From Arthrobacter sp. B0490 (lineage in GTDB: Bacteria; Actinomycetota; Actinomycetes; Actinomycetales; Micrococcaceae): DNA of 64,000 nt. Location of the stretch: assembly GCF_002929355.1 (NCBI RefSeq), contig NZ_PJIR01000007.1, positions 1 to 64,000 on the forward strand. The letters run 5' to 3'. Under the pieces are notes generated by a model. That model saw only the letters and a program-made list of their open reading frames with translations, was not told where the DNA came from and ran no database searches. Positions within the stretch are counted from its first letter, which is position 1, and each line of letters opens with the position of its first letter. This document shows positions 1 to 8,401 of the stretch, piece after piece. Position numbers and translations under genes: made by a program.

Positions 1-155
1 GGGTCTACGGCCTCGTCATCGACCAGCAGTCCGCCGGCAACTTCGTACCCCTCAACGGTGCGGACAACTGGCTGCACTTCCTCCTGGGTGTGGGCATGAT
101 CGCCCTGGCCCTGCTGCTGACGCGCGACAACACCCGCAAGACCGCACGCGCATAA
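1..155 (+). CDS. DUF4383 family membrane protein (3' end only)
   Basis: The window opens inside a reading frame (first full codon at 3) that runs 50 residues to a TAA at 153-155. The fragment reads VYGLVIDQQSAGNFVPLNGA and continues with a hydrophobic segment beginning DNWLHFLLGVGMIALALLL before a short basic tail. The N-A-D-N-W-L-H-x-x-L-G-V-G-M pattern is typical of the last transmembrane helix of DUF4383 proteins, small actinobacterial membrane proteins of unknown function. The 5' part lies outside the window. A strong hairpin follows at 189-220. Confidence 0.7.
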   Translation, partial: VYGLVIDQQSAGNFVPLNGADNWLHFLLGVGMIALALLLTRDNTRKTARA

Positions 156-188
156 TCCTCCCGCCGGCACTCCGGCAGGAACGACGGG

Positions 189-220
189 AAGGCCCCGGGA
201 CCTCGTGCCCGGGGCCTTTT
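189..220 (+). terminator. rho-independent terminator after DUF4383 gene
   Basis: AAGGCCCCGGG pairs with CCCGGGGCCTT around a 7-10 nt loop and runs into TTTT. It lies 34 nt after the stop at 155 and separates that gene from the iron operon. Confidence 0.8.
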
Positions 221-298
221 CCGTCATCCGGTCCAGTCCGCGCCGGTGGAGCCCGCCGAATTAGGACACGCGGGTGTGACGTTATTTCTTGCACTGCT

Positions 299-319
299 GG
301 TTAGGAGAGCCTAACCTGA
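299..319. promoter_or_regulatory. DtxR/IdeR-type iron box
   Basis: A perfect inverted repeat GGTTAGG-AGAG-CCTAACC spans 299-316. The 19-mer at 301-319, TTAGGAGAGCCTAACCTGA, matches the DtxR/IdeR consensus TTAGGTTAGGCTAACCTAA at 15 of 19 positions. It ends 4 nt before the GTG start at 324, where a bound Fe(II)-repressor would block transcription or initiation. The site is visible directly; assignment to IdeR is by family knowledge. Confidence 0.85.
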
Positions 320-323
320 GATC

Positions 324-1166
324 GTGCCCCCGAAGATACCCGCCACCGCGCCCGCCCTCTCCGTCGCGGACCTGGGCATCTCCTACGGCACCCAGCGGGT
401 CGTCGAGTCCGTCTCCCTCGACCTCACGCCCGGCACGGTCACGGCCCTCATCGGCCCGAACGGCAGCGGCAAGTCCACGCTGCTGCGCACCATCGCCCGC
501 CTGCATGCGCCCGACGCCGGGACCGTGACGCTCGACGACGGTGCCGACGTGCTCGCGCTCTCCCCCCGCGAGTTCGCCCGCACCATCACGCTGCTGGCCC
601 AGAGCCGCCCCGTGCCCGGCGGACTCACCGTCCGGGAGGTCGTCGGCTTCGGCCGCCATCCGCACCGCAGCCGCTGGACGGGCCAGGACCCCGAGGGCGC
701 CGCCGCCGTCGGACGCGCCCTCGAGCTCACCCGCACCGCGGAACTCGCCGACCGCCCCGTCGCGGCGCTCTCCGGCGGGCAGGTACAGCGTGTCTGGCTC
801 GCGAGCTGCCTCGCCCAGGACACCGGGGTGCTGCTCCTCGACGAGCCCACCACCTACCTCGACCTGCGCTACCAGGTGGAGATCCTCGACGTCGTCCGAG
901 ACCTCGCGACCGACCACGGGGTGACCGTCGGCGTGGTCCTGCACGACCTCGACCAGGCCGCAGCCATCGCCGACACCGTGGTGCTGCTCGAGAACGGTGC
1001 CGTGATGGCGCGGGGCACGCCCGTGGACGTCCTCACCCCCGAGAACCTCTCCCGCGCCTACGGCGTGCGCGTCGACGTCACCGTCGCGGGCGGCACCGTC
1101 TCGACGCGCGCCGTCGGACGCCACAACGCGACCCCCCTGAGCCTCAGCGCACCCGCCGCCTCCTGA
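324..1166 (+). CDS. iron-siderophore ABC transporter ATP-binding protein (FecE/FepC-like)
   Basis: This is the cytoplasmic ATPase of a siderophore importer, 280 aa, the usual length for the FecE/FepC group. Walker A GPNGSGKST is at about 44-52, the signature LSGGQ at 149-153, Walker B LLLDEPT at 170-176 and the H-loop histidine near 207 (VVLHDLDQ). The GTG start at 324 lies directly behind the iron box and has no clear Shine-Dalgarno, so a leaderless or very short-leader mRNA is possible. The binding lipoprotein and permease genes follow on the same strand, and the operon is presumably repressed under iron sufficiency. The exact siderophore cannot be told from sequence. Confidence 0.93.
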   Translation: MPPKIPATAPALSVADLGISYGTQRVVESVSLDLTPGTVTALIGPNGSGKSTLLRTIARLHAPDAGTVTLDDGADVLALSPREFARTITLLAQSRPVPGGLTVREVVGFGRHPHRSRWTGQDPEGAAAVGRALELTRTAELADRPVAALSGGQVQRVWLASCLAQDTGVLLLDEPTTYLDLRYQVEILDVVRDLATDHGVTVGVVLHDLDQAAAIADTVVLLENGAVMARGTPVDVLTPENLSRAYGVRVDVTVAGGTVSTRAVGRHNATPLSLSAPAAS

Positions 1167-1197
1167 TCCACCCGCGCACCGTGCGCTCCGAAGAGAA

Positions 1198-2205
1198 ATG
1201 AAGACGATGACACAACCGAAGATCCTCGCTGCCCTGGCAGCGGTGGCCCTGCTCTCCCTGACCGCGTGCGGCACCACCGAGGAAGCCACCGGCAGCACGC
1301 CCACCGAGGAGGCCGCGGCCGGCGGGAGCATCACGGTCACCGACGCCCGTGGCAAGGAGATCACCCTCGACGGGCCCGCCGAGCGGGTGGTCGCCACGGA
1401 ATGGAACGCGGTCGAGAACCTCGTCTCGCTCGGCGTCATGCCGGTCGGCGCCGCGGACGTGGAGGGCTACGCCCAGTGGGTCAGCGCCGAACCGCTCGAC
1501 GGTTCCGTCACCGACGTCGGGGTGCGCGGCGAGCCCAGTATCGACACCCTCGTGTCCCTCACGCCCGACGTCGTCATCGTCACCGACCAGCTCGCCGAGG
1601 GCGCGATCGAGCAGATCGAGAAGACCGTGCCCGTCGTCGTCGTGCCCGGAGGTGACGCCACCGACAACATCGGCCAGATGTTCGACAACCTCGACCTGAT
1701 CGCCACGGTCACCGGCACCGAGGACCAGGCCGCCGAGCTGAAGTCCGGGTTCGAGGCGAAGGTCGCCGAGGGCAAGGCAGCCATCGAGGAGGCGGGCGGC
1801 GCCGGGACCCCCGTGGCCTTCTCCGACGCCTATGTCGACGCCGGCAGCGTCTCGATCCGCCCCTTCACCGAGGGCTCACTCGTCGGCAGTGTCTTCGGCC
1901 GGCTCGGTCTCGCCGACGCCTGGACCGTGGAGGGCGACGCCGCCTACGGCCTGGGGCAGACCGACGTCGAAGGCCTCACCGCCCTGCCGGAGGACACCGC
2001 CTTCTGGTACCTCGCCAATGATGCCTTCGGCGACCCCTACCAGGAGCAACTGGAGGACAACGCCGTCTGGACGTCGCTACCCTTCGTCGAGGCCGGCCAG
2101 GTGACGCGCTTCCCCGACGCCCTCTGGACGTTCGGCGGCCCCAGTTCCATGGAGCAGTTCATCGACGCGGCCGTCGACGCCGCCACGGCGCGGGCAGCGA
2201 AGTAG
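1198..2205 (+). CDS. iron-siderophore ABC transporter substrate-binding lipoprotein
   Basis: This 335-aa FepB/FhuD-type (TroA-fold) receptor captures ferric siderophore outside the membrane. A type II signal peptide is visible: hydrophobic stretch, then lipobox LTAC with the lipidated Cys at about 24 and a Gly/Thr/Glu-rich linker. The mature part carries family segments such as RVVATEWNAVENLVSLGV and SIDTLVSLTPDVVIVTDQ. GAAGAGAA lies just upstream of the ATG at 1198; a second in-frame ATG at 1207 is possible. It sits between the ATPase gene (31 nt gap) and the permease gene (4 nt gap), all in one operon. Confidence 0.93.
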   Translation: MKTMTQPKILAALAAVALLSLTACGTTEEATGSTPTEEAAAGGSITVTDARGKEITLDGPAERVVATEWNAVENLVSLGVMPVGAADVEGYAQWVSAEPLDGSVTDVGVRGEPSIDTLVSLTPDVVIVTDQLAEGAIEQIEKTVPVVVVPGGDATDNIGQMFDNLDLIATVTGTEDQAAELKSGFEAKVAEGKAAIEEAGGAGTPVAFSDAYVDAGSVSIRPFTEGSLVGSVFGRLGLADAWTVEGDAAYGLGQTDVEGLTALPEDTAFWYLANDAFGDPYQEQLEDNAVWTSLPFVEAGQVTRFPDALWTFGGPSSMEQFIDAAVDAATARAAK

Positions 2206-2209
2206 CCCC

Positions 2210-4303
2210 GTGCCGCCGGCGACGCTGACCGGGTCCGCTCCGCGCCCGGCCCGGGCCGAGGGCCCGCGCCCCGGAGTGCGGCCGGCCGTCGCCGGCGGCC
2301 TGCTCGCCGCCGCAACCGCGATCCTCGCCCTCGTGCACATCACGCAGGGCACCTCGAGCGTCGGCGCGGCGGACATCCTCGGCCTGCTCCTCGGGAACGA
2401 CGACGCCACCACGGGGGACGTCGTCGCGGCCAGCCGCATCCCCCGCTTGGCGGCCGGACTGCTCGTCGGAGCGGCACTCGGGGCGGCGGGCGCCGTCATG
2501 CAGTCCGTCTCGCGGAACGCCCTCGCCTCGCCCGACACGCTCGCGGTCAATGCGGGCGCGCATCTCGCCGTCGTCGCCGTTGCAGCCGTCGGCCTGCAGG
2601 TACCCCTGCTCGGATCCGTGGGCGTGGCCTTCCTCGGCGGGCTCGGTGCCGCCGCCCTCGTCCTCGCGCTCGCGGGGGCCGGACAGTCCTCGAGCGTGCG
2701 GCTGGTGCTGGCCGGCTCGGCGATCGCGCTCGCGTTCCACGCCCTGACCAGCACCCTGCTGCTGCTGTTCTCGCAGGAGACGCGCGGCCTCTTCGCCTGG
2801 GGCTCGGGATCCCTCGGGCAGAGCGGGCTCGAGAAGTTCGTGGTCCTCGCACCCCTGGCCGGCGCCGCCCTGCTCGTCCTGCTCGCGAAGTCGCGCTCCC
2901 TGGACCTGCTGACGCTCGGCGACGACCAGGCCCGCGTGCTCGGCATCAACGTGCGCGGCACGCAGGTCACCGCGATCGTCCTCGCCATGCTGCTCTCCGC
3001 CGCGGCCGTCACCGTCGCCGGGCCCATCGGCTTCGTGGGGCTCGCCGCTCCCGCGGTCGTCCGCCTCGCGGTTCCCCTCATCCCGGGCCTGCACCGGCAC
3101 ATCGCCCTCATCCCCGCCGCGGCGCTGATGGGGGTCTTCCTCGTCCTCGGCGCCGACGTGCTGCTGCGCGCCGTCGTCGGCGCCGAGAGCGCGGTCGAGG
3201 TGCCCACCGGCGTCGTCACGACGGTCTTCGGCGCCGCCTTCCTCGTGGTCCTCGCCCATCGCATGCGTTCGGACGGTCCCACCCGTGAGGCCCGCTCCGT
3301 CTCCCTGCGGACCGTCGGGGCGGCCCGCAGCACGGCGGTGCTCGTGGTCCTCGCGGGGCTGCTCGTCGCGGTGACGATCGCCGGGTTCCTGCTGGGCGAC
3401 GCGAAGCTCCTCCTCGGTGACATCGCCAACTGGGTGTCCGGCCAGGCCGGGCCGGTCGTGTCCAGTGTCATGGACGCCCGGGCACCGCGTGTGGGTGCGG
3501 CCCTCCTCGCGGGCGCCTCCCTCGCCCTGGCCGGCACCGCCATCCAGGCCGTGACCCGGAATCCGCTCGCGGAGCCCGCGATCATCGGCGTCTCGGGCGG
3601 GGCCGGGGTGGGCGCGGTCCTCGTCATCACCCTCGTGCCGCTGGCCGGCTTCTGGACCATGAGCGCCGCGGCCGGCGTCGGTGCCGCCGTCGTCGCCCTC
3701 ATCGTGTTCGGGCTGTCCTTCCGGGGCGGCATGCAGGCGGACCGCCTCGTCCTCATCGGCATCGGGGTGTCCGCCGCAGCGACCGCCGTCATCACGCTGC
3801 TGATCGTCCTCACCGACCCGTGGAACGAGTCGAAGGCACTGACCTGGCTGTCCGGATCCACCTACGGCCGGTCGCTGCAGCACCTCGTGCCGATGGCCGT
3901 GGCCCTCCTCATCGGCCTGCCCGTGATCGCGTCCCTCTCCCGCGCGCAGGACCTGCTGGCCCTCGACGAGGACACACCGCGCCTGCTCGGCGTGCAGGTG
4001 CCGCGTGCCCGGGTGGTCCTGCTCGCCGCGGCGGTGCTGCTCACGGCGTCGTCGGTGGCCGGGATCGGGGTGATCGGCTTCGTGGGCCTCGTGGCGCCGC
4101 ACGCCGCGCGGGCGCTCGTGGGGGCGTCACACCGGCTCATCCTCCCGACGGCGATGCTGCTCGGGGCGATCCTCGTCTGCCTCGGAGACCTCATCGGCCG
4201 GACGGCGATCGCCCCGGCGCAACTGCCTGCGGGGCTGCTCACCGCGCTGCTCGGGGCGCCCTACTTCATCCACCTGCTGTTCCGGAGCCGCCTCGGACGC
4301 TGA
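2210..4303 (+). CDS. fused double FecCD permease for iron-siderophore (FhuB-like)
   Basis: The protein is 697 aa, twice the usual FecCD permease length, and contains two homologous permease halves, roughly residues 25-345 and 365-697. Each half has the family pattern: RIPRLAAGLLVGAALGAAGA then QSVSRNALASPD in half 1, and RAPRVGAALLAGASLALAGT then QAVTRNPLAEP in half 2, each followed later by a G-PIGF/VIGFVGLxAP coupling segment. One chain can thus supply both membrane domains, as in E. coli FhuB. The GTG start lies 4 nt after the lipoprotein stop. No separate second permease is present, consistent with a complete importer. Confidence 0.92.
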   Translation: MPPATLTGSAPRPARAEGPRPGVRPAVAGGLLAAATAILALVHITQGTSSVGAADILGLLLGNDDATTGDVVAASRIPRLAAGLLVGAALGAAGAVMQSVSRNALASPDTLAVNAGAHLAVVAVAAVGLQVPLLGSVGVAFLGGLGAAALVLALAGAGQSSSVRLVLAGSAIALAFHALTSTLLLLFSQETRGLFAWGSGSLGQSGLEKFVVLAPLAGAALLVLLAKSRSLDLLTLGDDQARVLGINVRGTQVTAIVLAMLLSAAAVTVAGPIGFVGLAAPAVVRLAVPLIPGLHRHIALIPAAALMGVFLVLGADVLLRAVVGAESAVEVPTGVVTTVFGAAFLVVLAHRMRSDGPTREARSVSLRTVGAARSTAVLVVLAGLLVAVTIAGFLLGDAKLLLGDIANWVSGQAGPVVSSVMDARAPRVGAALLAGASLALAGTAIQAVTRNPLAEPAIIGVSGGAGVGAVLVITLVPLAGFWTMSAAAGVGAAVVALIVFGLSFRGGMQADRLVLIGIGVSAAATAVITLLIVLTDPWNESKALTWLSGSTYGRSLQHLVPMAVALLIGLPVIASLSRAQDLLALDEDTPRLLGVQVPRARVVLLAAAVLLTASSVAGIGVIGFVGLVAPHAARALVGASHRLILPTAMLLGAILVCLGDLIGRTAIAPAQLPAGLLTALLGAPYFIHLLFRSRLGR

Positions 4304-4399
4304 GGGCCGCCGAGCGGCCCAGGGCCCGCGCCAGGAATGCGGACGGAAGCTGTCCGGTGTCCCGGTGCCCCCGCGTCACGGTCCGGGCACAATCGGCAG

Positions 4400-4798
4400 A
4401 TGACCCTGCGCTGGTATTCCACCGTCATCGAATCCACCGACCACCGCGCCCTCGCGCGCTGGTGGGCCGAGGCGCTGGGCTGGGAGGTGATGTTCGAGGA
4501 CGACGAAGAGGCCGTCCTCGTGCCCCCCTGGGCCCGCGAGCTGGGCCCGAAGCTCTCCTTCGAGCAGGTGCCGCCCGGCCTCGTGTTCGTGGCGGTGGAG
4601 CACGAGAAGCGGGGGAAGAACCGCCTGCACCTCGACTTCGCGCCGCATACCAGCCAGGACCGGGGCGCCGAGATCGGCCGCCTGATCGCGCTCGGCGCCC
4701 GTCGGATCGACATCGGTCAGGGACCCGACGTCAGCTGGGAGGTCCTGGCGGACCCTGACGGCAACGAGTTCTGCGTGCTGTCCTCGAGGGACCAGTAG
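4400..4798 (+). CDS. VOC (glyoxalase/bleomycin-resistance fold) family protein
   Basis: A small 132-aa single-domain protein of the vicinal-oxygen-chelate type. It starts MTLRWYSTVIESTDHRALARW, has the typical ALGWEV segment, an HLDFAP segment in the middle and ends DPDGNEFCVLS, the usual VOC C-terminus. The ATG at 4400 is chosen over the upstream in-frame ATG (4337) because the homologous region begins there. Substrate is unknown. It stands alone between the iron operon and a large hairpin at 4806-4853. Confidence 0.8.
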   Translation: MTLRWYSTVIESTDHRALARWWAEALGWEVMFEDDEEAVLVPPWARELGPKLSFEQVPPGLVFVAVEHEKRGKNRLHLDFAPHTSQDRGAEIGRLIALGARRIDIGQGPDVSWEVLADPDGNEFCVLSSRDQ

Positions 4799-4805
4799 GA
4801 CGCAG

Positions 4806-4853
4806 AGAGGACGGCAGTCACCTCCGGAAGGACTCCGGTGACTACCGTCCTCT
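4806..4853. terminator. long hairpin between convergent genes
   Basis: AGAGGACGG pairs with CCGTCCTCT, and an inner AGTCACC/GGTGACT extends the stem. There is no clean T-run, but its place between two convergent genes (stops at 4798 and 4894) fits a bidirectional terminator. Confidence 0.6.
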
Positions 4854-4893
4854 CGACGCGCCGGCCGCCTCGATCGAGGCCGCCGGGGACTGC

Positions 4894-5769
4894 CTACAGC
4901 TCGACGCGTTCCGTCTCGATGACTTCCTTGCGCACCTGGCCGCTGACGACCTCGTCGTGGGTGCGCGCCTCGCGACGCACGCGCACGCGCTCGATCGGCA
5001 CCACGTCCATCTCCACGCGGGGCTTCTCCTCGTAGAGGACCACCTCGACGGTGTCGCCGTTGAAGGCCGTCTCGACGGCGGAGTAGAGGCGCTCGCGCTC
5101 GGCCTCGGTGTAGGAGTTCTGGCCGTCGTCGTAGAACGGGACGCCGTCCTTGACGGGTACGCGCTCGACGACGAGCTCCTCGCGGCGGATCTGCACCGTC
5201 ATGGTGACGTCCTCGGTGACCACGCGCTTGACGAGGCGGACGCGCTCGGTCTCGCGGATCTCCGTACCCACGCGCAGCTGCTCCTCGGAGCGTGTCATGG
5301 AGTAGTCGCCCTCGGGGCGGGACGACTGCGTGCGGGTGCGGTCCGTGTCGCGGCTGCGGTCCGTATCGGCGCGATCGGAATCGGCCGTGCGACCGGAGTC
5401 GGCGATGCCGGCGGTGGCAGCGGCCTGGTCCGTCCCGGCGTCGTCCTTCGGCGCCATGAGGCCGTAGTAGCGCAGGAGGTGCTGCTCCTCCTCGGGGCTC
5501 AGATGCCCGTCCAGGGACATCTTCGGGGAGTCGTAGACCTTGGCGTGCGTATAGGGCAGGCGGACGTCGCGGCCCGCGAGCGCCGCCCCGCGCAGCGGCG
5601 CGAAGGACTCGGGGTTGCCCATGGTGTGGGTGGCCACCGTGACCCAGCTCGGCTCGCCCGTGGCGTCGTCGACGTACAGCTGGCCCATGGGACCGAGGAC
5701 GGCGCCGTCTTCGCTCAGCACGTTGGCGCCGGCGTTCATGGCATCCTTCATCTGTTCAAGCGTGATCAT
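4894..5769 (-). CDS. PRC-barrel and DUF2382 (YsnF/AvaK) domain stress protein
   Basis: A 291-aa soluble protein with an N-terminal PRC-barrel-like domain (about 1-110, with segments YVDDATGEPSWVTVAT and LPYTHAKVYDSPKM), a charged D/R/T linker and a C-terminal DUF2382 domain beginning near LRVGTEIRETERVRL. DUF2382 proteins (YsnF family) are associated with general stress; no enzymatic role is known. The ATG at 5769 is preferred over an upstream start at 5832 because AAAGGG sits 5 nt upstream and the conserved domain starts there. It is divergent from the LtrA gene. Confidence 0.85.
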   Translation of the reverse strand: MITLEQMKDAMNAGANVLSEDGAVLGPMGQLYVDDATGEPSWVTVATHTMGNPESFAPLRGAALAGRDVRLPYTHAKVYDSPKMSLDGHLSPEEEQHLLRYYGLMAPKDDAGTDQAAATAGIADSGRTADSDRADTDRSRDTDRTRTQSSRPEGDYSMTRSEEQLRVGTEIRETERVRLVKRVVTEDVTMTVQIRREELVVERVPVKDGVPFYDDGQNSYTEAERERLYSAVETAFNGDTVEVVLYEEKPRVEMDVVPIERVRVRREARTHDEVVSGQVRKEVIETERVEL

Positions 5770-5826
5770 GATTGCCCTTTCGAGGAGTTGCTTTCCTTCA
5801 CCGTAGGGCCCACCCGAAGCGATAGC

Positions 5827-5836
5827 AAGCATGCTT
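5827..5836. promoter_or_regulatory. palindrome AAGCATGCTT upstream of DUF2382 gene
   Basis: A perfect 10-bp palindrome lies 58 nt upstream of the DUF2382 start. Its core 10-mer AGCATGCTTA (5828-5837) recurs at 30990-30999 upstream of another stress-type gene. It may be an operator; function not established. Confidence 0.35.
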
Positions 5837-5893
5837 ACTACTCGGTCTGCACTTCATAATCCACGAACCCTCGGCGATCGGTCCCGACGGTCC

Positions 5894-5899
5894 TAGACT
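5894..5899 (+). promoter_or_regulatory. -10-like hexamer TAGACT for leaderless LtrA gene
   Basis: TAGACT ends 7 nt before the ATG at 5907 and no Shine-Dalgarno is present, so transcription probably starts at or next to the start codon. Confidence 0.5.
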
Positions 5900-5906
5900 G
5901 TGCCGC

Positions 5907-7118
5907 ATGCACCTCCGGCGGAGATCCCTTCGGGCGGCGCGCGTCTCCGACGAATCGCACCGCGTCACCACCTTCGAACTCTTCTTCGACCTGGTCTTCG
6001 TGTTCGCCCTCACGCAGGTCACCGGCTTCATGGCCCACGAGCACTCGTTCCTCGGAGTACTGCAGGGCATGATCATCCTGGGGCTGCTCTGGTGGTCCTG
6101 GGTGTCCTACTCGTGGCTCGGCAACCAGACGCACGTGGACGAGGGCATCATGCGCCTCGGCCTGTCCGTCGTCATGGTCGCCATGTTCATCGCTGCACTC
6201 GCCATCCCCGAAGCCTTCCACGACCTGGCGGGCGGTCTCAGCGGCCCCCTCGTCCTCGCACTGGCGTACTTCGTCGTGCGCCTGATGCACCTGACGCTCT
6301 ACCTGTACGCGGCGATGGACGACAAGCCGCTCCAGCGCCAGGTCCTCAAGACCTCCGTCGCCATGTTCTCCGGCTCCGCCCTCATCCTCGCCGGCGCGGT
6401 GATCGGAGGGACGGCGCAGACCTGGTTCTGGCTGGCCGGGCTGGCGCTCGACATCACCCTCACCTACCTCACGTCCACCCACGGGGACTGGCGCCTGCCC
6501 TCGGCGGCGCACTGGACCGAGCGTCATGGGCTGGTCGTCATCCTGGCGCTCGGCGAATCGATCGTGGCCATCGGAGTCGGCGCCTCCAAGGAACCGGTGA
6601 GCGTCCCCATCCTCCTCGGCGCGGTGTTCGGGATCGCCCTGTCCGTCTGCCTCTGGTGGCTGCACTTCGACGTCACGGCGATCGCCGCCGAGCACCGCTT
6701 CGCCGCCCTGCGCGGCGAGGAACGCACATCGGCCGCCGTCGACGCCTACACCTATCTGCACCTGCCCCTGGTGGCCGGGATCATCCTCTCGGCGTTCGGG
6801 GTGGAGGACGTCCTCGCGCACGTCTACGACACGGAGGATTTCGGCCTGCTCGGCTCGTTCGCGCTCTTCGGCGGAGCCGCCCTGTTCCTGCTCGGCAGCT
6901 CGGCCTTCTGGCGCCGCATGGCCGGCTACTGGAAGAAGCTGCGGCTCGTCGGCACCGCCGTCCTGCTCCTGCTCGTCCCCGTCGCCGCACCGCTCGCGCC
7001 CCTGGCGGCCCTCGCCCTCGCGGCCGCGATGGCCGCGGCACTCGTGGCGGCGGAGAGCACGCTGTACGGCGAGGCGCGGGCGTCGATCAGGGAACAGCAC
7101 GCCAACGGCGGGCACTGA
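5907..7118 (+). CDS. low temperature requirement protein A (LtrA) family membrane protein
   Basis: A 403-aa polytopic membrane protein. The opening FELFFDLVFVFALTQVTGFM is the hallmark of the LtrA family, followed by WWSWVSYSWLGNQT and several further hydrophobic helices, including one with HGLVVILALGESIVAIGVG. LtrA was named from a Listeria locus needed for growth at low temperature; the biochemical role is unknown. The ATG at 5907 is preceded by TAGACT at a spacing expected of a leaderless transcript. Confidence 0.9.
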   Translation: MHLRRRSLRAARVSDESHRVTTFELFFDLVFVFALTQVTGFMAHEHSFLGVLQGMIILGLLWWSWVSYSWLGNQTHVDEGIMRLGLSVVMVAMFIAALAIPEAFHDLAGGLSGPLVLALAYFVVRLMHLTLYLYAAMDDKPLQRQVLKTSVAMFSGSALILAGAVIGGTAQTWFWLAGLALDITLTYLTSTHGDWRLPSAAHWTERHGLVVILALGESIVAIGVGASKEPVSVPILLGAVFGIALSVCLWWLHFDVTAIAAEHRFAALRGEERTSAAVDAYTYLHLPLVAGIILSAFGVEDVLAHVYDTEDFGLLGSFALFGGAALFLLGSSAFWRRMAGYWKKLRLVGTAVLLLLVPVAAPLAPLAALALAAAMAAALVAAESTLYGEARASIREQHANGGH

Positions 7119-7132
7119 CCGCCGGCAACGCC

Positions 7133-7300
7133 CTAGGAGTCGTGCCGCAGGGCGTAGCCGGAGCTCGGCAGGGAGTCGATGCTCCAGTCGGCGTGCGACG
7201 CCGGATGGTCCGACGGCACGTCCGCGCCGACGATCCGCAGGAGATACCGCGCCAGGAGTGCGGTGAGGACGATGACCAGGAGGATCAGCAGAATGTTCAT
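7133..7300 (-). CDS. small single-pass membrane protein, hypothetical
   Basis: A 55-aa protein beginning MNILLILLVIVLTALLARYL, one transmembrane helix followed by a polar tail ending LRHDS. AGGATCAGGA lies upstream of the ATG at 7300 as a plausible ribosome binding site. It is convergent with the LtrA gene and divergent from the GlxA-type regulator. I do not recognise a family; the clean helix and binding site argue for a real gene. Confidence 0.5.
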   Translation of the reverse strand: MNILLILLVIVLTALLARYLLRIVGADVPSDHPASHADWSIDSLPSSGYALRHDS

Positions 7301-7381
7301 GCGTCGATCCTGATCCTGCGGGTCGACGAAAAAAAGTGGCAGAAACGACCCGTAACGCTCAAAAACTGCCATACTTCTTGC

Positions 7382-8401
7382 ATGCTCACCAAGGTTGCCG
7401 TGATCGTCCTGCCGAGCCTCCCCGTCTTCGAGTTCGGCGTTGTCTGCGAGGTGTTCGGGATCGACCGCTCGGCGCTCGGCGTGGGCCTTCCCCCCTTCAA
7501 CCTCCGCGTCTGCACGCCGGTGCCCGGCATGGTCCGGACGTCGTCGGGTGTGGCCCTGCAGGTGGACGACGACCTCACGGGTGTCGCCGACGCCGACCTC
7601 GTCATCATGGCCCCCTTCTCGGCCGGCACCGTGGTGCCCGCCGCCGTCCTGGAGGCCCTCCGGTCCGCGGACCGCCGCGGCGCCCGCATCTTCTCCGTGT
7701 GCTCGGGGGCGTTCGCCCTCGCCGAGGCGGGGCTCCTGGACGGCCGCTCCGCGACGACGCACTGGCGGTACACGAAGAGCCTCGCCGACGCCTACCCGGG
7801 CACCCACGTGGACGAGAACGTCCTCTACGTGGAGGACGGCAACATCCTCACGAGCGCCGGCACGGCCTCGGGGATCGACGCGAGCCTGCACCTCGTCCGG
7901 CAGGAGTTCGGGCCGAAGGCGGCGACGGCGATCGCCCGCGGCATGGTGGTCCCTCCGCACCGCGACGGCGGCCAGGCCCAGTTCATCGAGCGGCCCATCC
8001 CCACCGAGTGCGGCGCGTCCATGGAGGAACTGCTCGTCTGGCTCGGCGACCACCTGGACCAGGACATCTCCGTGGCGACACTCGCCCGGCGCCTGCACAT
8101 GAGCGAACGGACCTTCGCCCGGCGGTTCCGCGCCGAGACGGGGACGACGCCGGCGGCCTGGCTCACCGGGCAACGACTGCTGCGCGCCCAGTCGCTGCTG
8201 GAGGAGACGCGGCTGACCGTCGACGCCGTCGCCCGGGCGGCCGGCTTCGGCCAGGCCGTGCTGCTCCGCCACCATTTCCAGAAAGCCCTGGGCGTCAGCC
8301 CCGCCGCGTACCGCCGCACCTTCCGGGGATCGGACAAGGGGTGCGACCTCGACCTGCACGAGCTCGAGGAACAGTTCGGCGCGCACACCCTCAGCCGGTG
8401 A
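7382..8401 (+). CDS. GlxA-type transcriptional regulator (DJ-1/PfpI domain plus AraC HTH)
   Basis: 339 aa. The N-terminal half is a DJ-1/PfpI-like domain with the nucleophile-elbow-like segment FSVCSGAFALAEAGLLDG followed by ATTHW. The C-terminal half is an AraC/XylS double helix-turn-helix: ISVATLARRLHMSERTFARR and VDAVARAAGFGQAVLLRHHF, ending GVSPAAYRRTF. Such regulators usually activate a neighbouring catabolic or export gene; the convergent AEC transporter is the nearest candidate. CATACT lies 6 nt before the ATG. The last 11 nt overlap the end of the AEC gene on the other strand. Confidence 0.9.
   Translation: MLTKVAVIVLPSLPVFEFGVVCEVFGIDRSALGVGLPPFNLRVCTPVPGMVRTSSGVALQVDDDLTGVADADLVIMAPFSAGTVVPAAVLEALRSADRRGARIFSVCSGAFALAEAGLLDGRSATTHWRYTKSLADAYPGTHVDENVLYVEDGNILTSAGTASGIDASLHLVRQEFGPKAATAIARGMVVPPHRDGGQAQFIERPIPTECGASMEELLVWLGDHLDQDISVATLARRLHMSERTFARRFRAETGTTPAAWLTGQRLLRAQSLLEETRLTVDAVARAAGFGQAVLLRHHFQKALGVSPAAYRRTFRGSDKGCDLDLHELEEQFGAHTLSR

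Noticed and set aside
2077-4102. Long minus-strand frames under the siderophore permease
   Set aside because: Antisense to a permease with clear FecCD motifs; composition is typical of GC-driven shadows.
5900-8401. Apparent 833-residue fusion across the LtrA region and the GlxA-type regulator
   Set aside because: The first part is an out-of-frame shadow of LtrA; the regulator has its own start at 7382 with a suitable promoter spacing.
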